Shown in pieces: positions 57,317-64,000 of a DNA stretch of 64,000 nucleotides; the stretch's first letter is position 1; each line of letters starts with the position of its first letter. The DNA is from Steromphala cineraria (lineage: Eukaryota > Mollusca > Gastropoda > Trochida > Trochidae): the NCBI GenBank assembly GCA_916613615.1, contig OU744730.1, positions 23,562,406 through 23,626,405 on the forward strand, in the 5' to 3' direction. The notes under the pieces were generated by a model that was not told the origin of the DNA, did not search any database, and saw nothing but the letters and a program-made list of their open reading frames with translations. The position numbers and the translations under genes are program-made.

Positions 57317-58960
57317 AAAGTCTTTAATTCCGCTTGCCGCTTCTTTATTTTTGTGCGCGCATAGACATATGATACATGGAAAAAAAGACAATTCTTTTCA
57401 CTACAAGTTGATATAAAAATTATAAAAATATCTCTAATGGTTCGTGAGATATGAGTGCCGCAAGATGCGCGAGTTAAATACAAGTTCAATTAGCGAACGC
57501 CGGCGCGCAAGTAGCGCGTGTGAACGATCACGTATCTTTCGCTTGCCGCTTCTTTATTCCTGTCCGCGCATAGACATATGATACATGGAAAAAAAGACAA
57601 TTCTTTTCTCTACAAGTTGATATAAAAATTATAAAAATATCTCTAATGGTTCGTGAGATATGAGTGCCGCAAGGTGCGCGAGTTAACCCAAGTTCAATTA
57701 GCGAACGCCGCGCAAGTAGCGCGTGTGAACGATCACTTATCTTTCGCTTGCCGCTTCTTTATTCCTGTCCGCGCATAGACATATGATACATGGAAAAAAA
57801 GACAATTCTTTTCTCTACAAGTTGATATAAAAATTATAAAAATATCTCTAATGGTTCGTGAGATATGAGTGCCGCAAGATGCGCGAGTTAAATACAAGTT
57901 CAATTGGCGAACGCCGGAGCGCAAGTAGAGCGCGCACCGCTTCTTCATTGCGCGCATAGACATATGATACATGGAAATGAAGACAATTCTTTTCTCTACA
58001 AGTTGATATAAAAATTATAAAAATATCTCTAATGGTTCGTGAGATGAGTGCCGCAAGGTGCGCGAGTTAACCCTTACGATGCGGCTATATATTTTTGCTC
58101 TACAAGCCCACGTGGCGGAATTGTTTTGTCCGGTGCCAGCCACCGTTATATCCTGATTAACCGCTTCTTTATTTTTGTGCGCGGATATACATATGATACA
58201 TGGAAATAAAGACAATTCTCTCTTCTATACGATGATGTAAAAATTAAAAAATTATCTCTAATGGTTCGTGAGATATAAATGCCGCAAGGTGGGTACCCTC
58301 AATCATTTTGAGGTAAAACATTTTTTAGCGCCACTTGTCGCAACGCTTGCCGCTTCTTTATTTTTGTGCGCGGATATACATATGATACATGGAAATAAAG
58401 AAAATTCTCTCTTCTACACGATGATGTAAAAATTATAGAATTATCTCTATTGGTTTGTGAGATATGAATGCCGCAAGGTGGGTACCCTCAATCATTTTTG
58501 AGAAAAGGTTTGATATTTTATATCCGGGAGCAGCCAAGACTGCTTGCAGTCAATATATAGCCTTATCCTGAAAGTTACGGATTTCGCCAAGAGGGCTTAC
58601 ATGCCATTTTATATTTGGCCCGTAAATATCACGCGCCCCGCATCGTAAGGGTTAAATACAAGTTCAATTAGCGAACGCCGGCGCGCAAGTAGCGCGGGTG
58701 GACGATGTCATTTATTCCGTGCATCGCTGCCGCTTCTTTATCATTGTGCGCGCATAGACAAATGATACATTGAAATGAAGACAAAATGGAGAAAAAAATT
58801 TGAAATTATCTCAAACGTTCCGTGAGATATGAATGCCGCAAGGTGGGTAACCCCAATCATTTTTGAGAAAAGGTTTGATATTTCCGACAGATAGCGCAGC
58901 GCTTGCAGTTTCTTTTGTTTTTCGTGCGCATTTACAAATGACACATTGGACTGAAGCTCG
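57317..58960. repeat. Array of about 180-230-bp units, left of the transposase
   Basis: The CATATGATACATGGAA anchor, or its variant, starts at 57366, 57575, 57780, 57961, 58190, 58379 and about 58757. Units begin near CTTGCCGCTTCTTTATT and contain AAATATCTCTAATGGTTCGTG, GAGTGCCGCAAG and CAAGTTCAATTAGCGAACG. Two units, at 58155 and 58345, lie inside the 581-bp nested element. Unit similarity is highest at 57340-57960. Confidence 0.9.
58071..58651. mobile_element. Nested 581-bp piggyBac-type MITE with TTAA duplication
   Basis: TTAA lies at 58067-58070 and 58652-58655. The left end CCCTTACGATGCGG is the exact complement of the right end CCGCATCGTAAGGG. The first 100 bp match the outer element's left end at 56999-57100 (TTTTGTCCGGTGCCAGCCA and so on). 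The flanks GCGCGAG-TTAA-ATACAAGTTCAATT rejoin into the sequence seen uninterrupted in array units near 57469 and 57888. It is an internally deleted relative that jumped into the array. Confidence 0.9.
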
Positions 58961-59127
58961 TTCTTCGCTCTTTACAATGATGTAAATGATTTGATCCCCA
59001 CCCCCTTCCAAAATTGTATATAGTGCCAAAGAAGGGGTGGGGGTTCATGATGCGGCTTCAGTTGAACTTCCACGGACAGCTCACATTGACTTTCTCTGTC
59101 TCTGTTACCAAATAAAAAAAAGAAAAA

Positions 59128-59133
59128 TTTATT
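59128..59133 (-). terminator. Candidate poly(A) signal for the transposase
   Basis: AATAAA on the minus strand, about 140 bp downstream of the transposase stop. Position is suitable; use is unproven. Confidence 0.35.
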
Positions 59134-59269
59134 TTTATAAATGCTTGTACAATATAATCAACAAATATATAAGCATAACAATAATCACCTTCAAAGGTGC
59201 GAATAACAGCCTTTTAGAACCTAACAAGGTCTAGAGTTCAGTCCATACTTCTACTTCTTTTTTCTTTCT

Positions 59270-61225
59270 TCAATTATCTTCATCCCCATCTTCGTCTTCC
59301 CTCTCTATCAAACTGATATAGGCTTTACAGAAATCTTGTGATGTGTGGTATAGGCGGAAACATGGTTCTACACACAAAGCAACATTGCAGTCTAGACACT
59401 CGAAAGAAGATTCTCTTCCTACTCTTTTCTTCTTTCTTGCTGGCTGGTTGGCAGCTGCCGCTCCACGTCGCATGAGTTCACGTCTGGCTTTAGAACATAC
59501 AACACAGGTGCGTGACAAATTCTTCTTTCTTCCTAAAGGCACGATCTTTGAAGGAAAGTGACGACCATGCAGGCGTACAATACTGTCGTCGGTCGTACAT
59601 CGCCGACCCCGGGGACGTCTGCCGAGAGATGCAACCTTCTCTCTGTCGGCAAAGGTTATGATGTGTTGAACTATTTCTTTCCTAAATTCTCTGTTTGTCT
59701 TCAGACTTTTATCTTTGGAGAGTTCTTTGTACAGAACGTAGGCATTCAAAAGAGCAACGTTGAGGATATGAAACCACACACGCTTCCACCACTTTAGAGT
59801 TTTCATTTTGAACGGTGTGTACGACAACATCTGACCGGCCCGGTCGACGCCACCCATGTACTTGTTGTATTCATGAACGATACGAGGTTTTGTAATTGGT
59901 TCTCCAGTCACCCTGTTCTTCCATCCCGACTCGACATCTTACGTGTCCTCAACAGTGGACATAAGCAAGACTGACTTTCTGTCCTCATACCTGACGATCA
60001 GAAGTTCTTTGTTGTGTTGCTGCAACATAGAACCTTTCTCTGGTTTCTTCGTTTTTCTCTTCAGTTTGACTGGGATTCCGCTCCTATTTCCTCGCAACGT
60101 CCCCGTCGCACCGAAACCACACTTCCACAGATTGATGTACAATGTCACAGATGAATAGAAATTGTCCACGTAAACATGATCCCTTCCGAGAGTAATCTTT
60201 GACAAAATCCATGACCAAATCATACGTTTTCCCTCCAATAGAAACTTCGTTGGTTCTTCCAGTGTAGAGTTTGAATTTACAGACGTATCCATTGTGCGAG
60301 TCACACAACATGTAAGCCTTAATGCCATACTTCTTAGGTTTGTCAGGGTTGTAAACCTTGAAGCTGAGGTTGCCTTTCCAAGGCACCAATCCCTCATCAA
60401 CTGAGATATGTTGATGCGGTATGTAAACTCTTAAGAACCGATGTATGATGCGGTTATACAATATTCCAAGTTTATTGAGTGGGGAAAACTGAGGTGTGTT
60501 TCGTCCTGAAGAAACGTGAGCAACAACCAAAACCTGTCTCTAGGCATACACTTTGGGAAGAAAGGCGTCGAGGTAACATCACTAGTCGACCAATACTCTG
60601 AAAAGTTCCTCTGTACAACTAAGGACATGGCGATAGTCATCGCTACGAATACTTTCATTTCCTCAGCATTCGTATCCTTCCACTGGCGCATTCTTGACTT
60701 GGGCGGGAGGACCTCGTCGTCGCATTCTTGGTGAAAGTATCTATTGGTTTCCGTTGCCATCAATCCGTAATCATCTTCTTGTAAGAACATTTCGAAATAG
60801 TCAATAGGTTTTGGTTGCTCAGGCAATTCTTTGAACTGTCCCAGCCCAGTCTGTCCCGTAAAAGGCAGATCAACACGTCCACGTGGCCTCGGCCCGTCCT
60901 TCCAGTTTGCCGCAAAATCCCCCTCCCCTGTATCAGAGGTGTCACTGTCTTGATCATCCATGTCAACGAACTCGTCTGTGGAAGAACCACCAGCAGAAGC
61001 AGCTCCCGCCGTAGCAGCTAGTATACGTCTTGCAATGTTCCTTATATCTGGATCACTGTCCATGTCCGATACCAATCCATCACTATCACTATTCCCGTCA
61101 CTATCATCAGTAGTTTCCATATCAGAAGTTTCATCAGCATGGACTTCGGAAGAGAACTCGTCGATTGAAGCATACGGCCCCCCATAGTTCCGAGTCCTCG
61201 GTCTCCTTCCTCTAAATCTTGGCAT
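59270..61225 (-). pseudogene. piggyBac transposase, broken by two frameshifts and one stop
   Basis: The start ATG is at 61225 (MPRFRGRRPR), followed by an acidic N-terminal region (DEFVDMDDQDSDTSD) and the DDBD entry block (YFEMFLQEDDYGLMATETNR). The frame shifts near 60515, continues with SVDEGLVPWKG (catalytic Asp codon 60398-60396), shifts again near 60195 and gives VYVDNFYSS (second Asp, 60166-60164). A TAA at 59941-59939 interrupts it before YMGGVDRAGQ (third Asp, 59845-59843). The C-terminus has the cysteine-rich finger CVVCSKARRE ... FECLDCNVALCVEPCFRLYH, which binds terminal repeats in piggyBac. Total about 650 residues, a normal length. Transposases of this family cut and paste at TTAA; all three catalytic Asp codons survive but no intact frame does. 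A domesticated or spliced gene is less likely, since the breaks fall inside conserved blocks. Confidence 0.95.
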
Positions 61226-61229
61226 CTTC

Positions 61230-61640
61230 TATATCATCTGTAATAGATTGAAACAGATTTAGACATGTGCAAGAAAGAACAACTCAGGAGCATTTTACAA
61301 CCAGTGTGAGCCTCATGGACATTCATTTGCCGTCATTCCAAAGTATTTGAAACAATCACACCATCGGCGCCGACGGCACCAAAGGCAATGGTAAAATTCA
61401 CATATTTGGACGTTTCATGACTGTCCCGGCTAACCCCGGTTCTTTTATTCATACGACTCCCCCAAAGTCGAAAATCTGGGATTTCTTCTGACTTCCTAGG
61501 CGACGAGTTGGCGAGTCGCGAACGAAACAACCATCTACGTCAGGGAAGCTCTAACTGTCAGTTGTGGATTACAAAAGTTTTGCAACTTTTGATAGGTTCC
61601 ACGGACCTAACCGCCGCAGCGTCACGGCGAAACCCGAACA
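61230..61640. other. Presumed 5' flank of the transposase
   Basis: No TATA-like or other promoter motif stands out, and no coding frame of interest was found. Confidence 0.3.
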
Positions 61641-61995
61641 AAATTGCCGATGTCAAAAAAAGGACATCAACACATTTTGCGGGGCTTCTTGCATCTTTAT
61701 TTCTCTTTGCGGACATACAAATGATATGCCAAAATGAAGGCAATTTCATCCTCTTTCCAACGATATCTCATGTGTTAGAGCGCGCCGCTTGGTTAGTGAA
61801 ATATCAAGCGCGAAAGCAATCTCTCGGACTTTGTGTTCTGAAATCCGAGGTACTGGGCAACGTTGCCCATGAAATTGTTTGTTCTCGAATGGAACAGCCT
61901 CGCCCGACATATAAGGAAAATGTTTCAGACCTCGGAATAACACCGAAAATAGTTTTTGAATTTCACTAAACATGATATTGATTTTGAAAGTTTGG

Positions 61996-62760
61996 GCGCT
62001 AAGGGTCAATTTTTCCCATGGTTCGCGGCGAGGCCCGCACTAGAAATAGTGAAAATTCTCGAATGAAAGTTCCGAGCACCCTCGATTTTTCATGGGAAAA
62101 ATTCCCATAAACGTTCCGTCCCTCTCGGGAGAAAATTCTCGGTCTCCGAAAAAATTGAATAAGTCAAAAACCGATTGCTTCGCGTCAACAACATTTATAC
62201 CGCAGATAGTGCCCCGACTTTTCCACCTCTCCAATTAGTCACTTTTCACAAATAATTTTTTTTTATTTTGTTATTGACGAAAACGGTTTTATGTAAATAT
62301 TTCAATAATTAGTAACTTCTCCTTTCTTCCAGGGACGTGAAAGGGTAGACATTGACACTCAAAGTTTGGACATGTGCAGTTTCAGCAAATGGCATCACAA
62401 ACAAAAATGTTCACGCAGTTCTAAAAAACCCAAAGTGCAGCCGAAATTTAGTGGGAAATTTTTCTCACAAAAACGACTATAGTCGGAAAAAGCGTCTCGA
62501 TCTTGACAATATTTCTGTTTCCGAGTTATAACTTTTTAGGCAGAACTGGAAGCAAACTTCTGATATTGAATGTTGAAGCTTGGGGGGCTAAGGGTAAATT
62601 TGTACCATGTCTCGTGGCGAGGCCCGCACTAAAAATATTGAAAATCCTCGAAAGAAAACTCCGAGTACGCTCGATTTTTCATGGGAAAAAAGTCCATACC
62701 TCACGGCGAAGCTCGGAAGTGGTCCAAATCTCCGGCCTTCGTCATAACCCGAGAGTGAAA
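61996..62760. repeat. Direct repeat pair, about 130 bp, 584 bp apart
   Basis: GCTAAGGGT, CGGCGAGGCCCGCACTA and TCGATTTTTCATGGGAAAAA appear in order near 61998-62105 and again near 62583-62690. The copies differ at scattered positions. Confidence 0.85.
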
Positions 62761-62849
62761 GTGGCCCAAAAAAAGCCCATACCGCCGGGTGGTCTCGGAA
62801 AAGTAGAACAAAAGCACGATCGTGCTCAAAACCCGATAGTGTGAATGTG

Positions 62850-63100
62850 GTCATGGGACAACTTTCCCATTACATCATGGCGAGACCCGGGACAAAATTT
62901 CCGATGGCCGGAAGTGGTCAGAACACTCGGACGTCCCTTTCGTCATGGGAAAACATTCCCATTACCTCATGCCGAGACCCGGAAAAAAATTTCGATGCCC
63001 GGAAGTGGTTCGGAACCTCTGACGTCATCGCAACCCGATCATGTAAGTTTGGTAATGGGACAAGTTTCCCATTACGTCATGACTAAAAACCGGAAAAAAT
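62850..63100. repeat. About 90-bp tandem repeat, three copies
   Basis: ATGGGA-AAC-TTCCCATTAC-TCATG-CGAGACCCGG is repeated at about 62851, 62945 and (diverged) 63053, each with an internal GGGA...TCCC inverted pair; GATGCCCGGAAGTGGT occurs in the first two. Confidence 0.8.
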
Positions 63101-64000
63101 GTTTTATGTCAAAAAGACCTACAAACATTTTGCGGGGCTTCTTGCATCTTTATTTCTCTTTGCGCATATACATATCATATACCAAATTGAAGGCATTTTT
63201 ATTCTCTTTCCATCGATATATCTTGCTTTATAGCGCGCCACTTGGTTAGTAAAATATCAAGCGCAAAAGCTTTTTTTTTGCGGCCTTCATAGTACAATTA
63301 TTTGCAACTGCGCATATACAAATTATACACCAAATTGAAGACAATTTTATTCTCTTTCCATCGATATATCATGTGGTAGAGCGCGCCACTTGGTTAGTGA
63401 AATATCGAGCGTGAAAGAACACATTTTGTCTGCTTTTGCGGCCTTTTGCGACTTTTTGCGGCCTTTATAGTGCAATTATTTGCAACTGCGCATATACAAA
63501 TTATACATCAAATTGAAGACAATTTTATTCTCTTTCCATCGATATATCATGTGGTAGAGCGCGCCACTTGGTTAGTGAAATAACGAGCGCGAAAGAACAC
63601 ATTTTGTTTGCTTTTGCGGCTTTTGGCGGCCTTTATAGTGCAATTATTTGCAACTGCGCATATACAAATTATACATTAAATTGAAGACAATTTTATTCTC
63701 TTTCCATCGATATATCATGTGTTAGAGCGCGCCACTAGGTTAGTGAAATATCGAGCGCGAAAGAACACATTTTGGCTGTTTTTGCGGCCTTTTGCGGCCT
63801 TTATAGTGCAATTTTTTGCAACTGCGCATATGCAAATTATACACCAAATTGAAGACAATTTTATTCTCTTTCCATCGATATATCATGTGGTAGAGCGCGC
63901 CACTTGGTTAGTGAAATATCATGCACGAAAGTCGAAAACTTTTAAATATTTTTTAGTACAATTATTTGCCCAATCACTATGATTTACCTTGGAGATAATA

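Larger units (their letters stand above)
61640..63980. repeat. Array of related units, right of the transposase
   Basis: Units contain CTTTATTTCTCTTTGCG, CATATACA-AATTATA, AAATTGAAGACAATTTTATT, CTTTCCATCGATATATCATG and GAGCGCGCCACTTGGTTAGTG. Anchors CGCATAT start at 63164, 63311, 63489, 63657 and 63825 (spacings 147, 178, 168, 168); one separate unit is at 61670-61830. They share with the left array the order TTTATTT - TGCGC(A) - CATATxATA - GAAG - CAATTyT, in the same direct orientation. Confidence 0.9.
56999..64000. mobile_element. PiggyBac-type element, left end and body (right end outside the window)
   Basis: Immediately after TTAA (56995-56998) begins CCCTTACGATGCGGCTATAT, identical to the terminus of the 581-bp element at 58071. 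The matching uninterrupted sequence at 56560 shows the insertion point. The body contains a unit array (57317-58960, interrupted by the 581-bp element), a piggyBac transposase relic (59270-61225, minus) and a second array (61640-63980). No inverted terminus CCGCATCGTAAGGG-TTAA with the correct flank was found to the right, so the right end is probably beyond 64000. That the arrays and transposase belong to one element is inference. Confidence 0.6.

Noticed and set aside
61996..62010. GCGCTAAGGGTCAA as decayed right terminus of the piggyBac-type element
   Set aside because: The same block recurs near 62583 as part of a direct repeat and lacks a TTAA and the expected flank.
57317..63980. CRISPR-like array
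   Set aside because: Units are 147-230 bp with diverged sequence and no unique spacers, in a eukaryotic setting with no cas-like genes.

Overview
The window looks like gene-poor, AT-rich animal nuclear DNA packed with transposable elements. I see no bacterial-style operons, no rRNA genes and no complete host gene. Several dispersed repeats resemble families I know from bivalve genomes: blocks rich in AAGGTCAAAGGTCA, a TAGCTCATC-ended element carrying GTCCGTCCGT and a tandem array, and GGACGGAAGGACAGACGG repeats. A bivalve mollusc is therefore the best guess. This is inference; no diagnostic host gene is present.

Layout. 0.3-0.6 kb: foldback element. 1.1-1.6 kb: reverse-transcriptase relic. 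2.3-2.4 kb: tRNA-Arg-like relic. 2.5-3.4 kb: 5'-truncated LINE between 17-bp target duplications. 4.6-5.1 kb: degenerate repeats. 5.6-7.0 kb: broken FLYWCH zinc finger plus MULE-type transposase. 7.8-13.35 kb: decayed LINE (ORF1, endonuclease, RT, C-terminal zinc finger) between diverged 18-bp duplications, split by a 2.26-kb DNA element that sits at a TTAA site in the RT. 13.4-15.0 kb: truncated TTAA-flanked element and two minus-strand LINE tails. 15.3-17.8 kb: 2.5-kb terminal-inverted-repeat element. 24.2-29.4 kb: inverted arrays of a TCAAATRACTCTA-type motif enclosing a Penelope-like element with RT end and GIY-YIG domain. 28-46 kb: several more inverted-repeat elements without transposase. 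49.4-52.05 kb: satellite with a very regular 146-bp period. 52.3-52.5 kb: Ty3/Gypsy RT relic. 52.7-55.0 kb: element with a repeated 16-bp motif. 56.0-56.3 kb: short minus-strand ORF behind a CGG-type repeat, the only faint candidate for host coding sequence. 56.3-57.0 kb: AAGGTCAAAGGTCA dimer.

57-64 kb is the most coherent part. A piggyBac-type element starts at a TTAA (56995) inside the second copy of the AAGGTCAAAGGTCA dimer. It carries an array of roughly 180-230-bp units, a degraded piggyBac transposase on the minus strand (59270-61225), and a second array of related units that runs to the window end. A 581-bp internally deleted relative with the same termini (58071-58651) has inserted at a TTAA inside one array unit. 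Intact array units nearby act as its empty sites.

The transposable-element genes are almost all broken by stops, frameshifts or truncation, so the window is mainly a record of nested insertions. At least three TTAA-targeting families are recognisable from conserved TTAA duplications.
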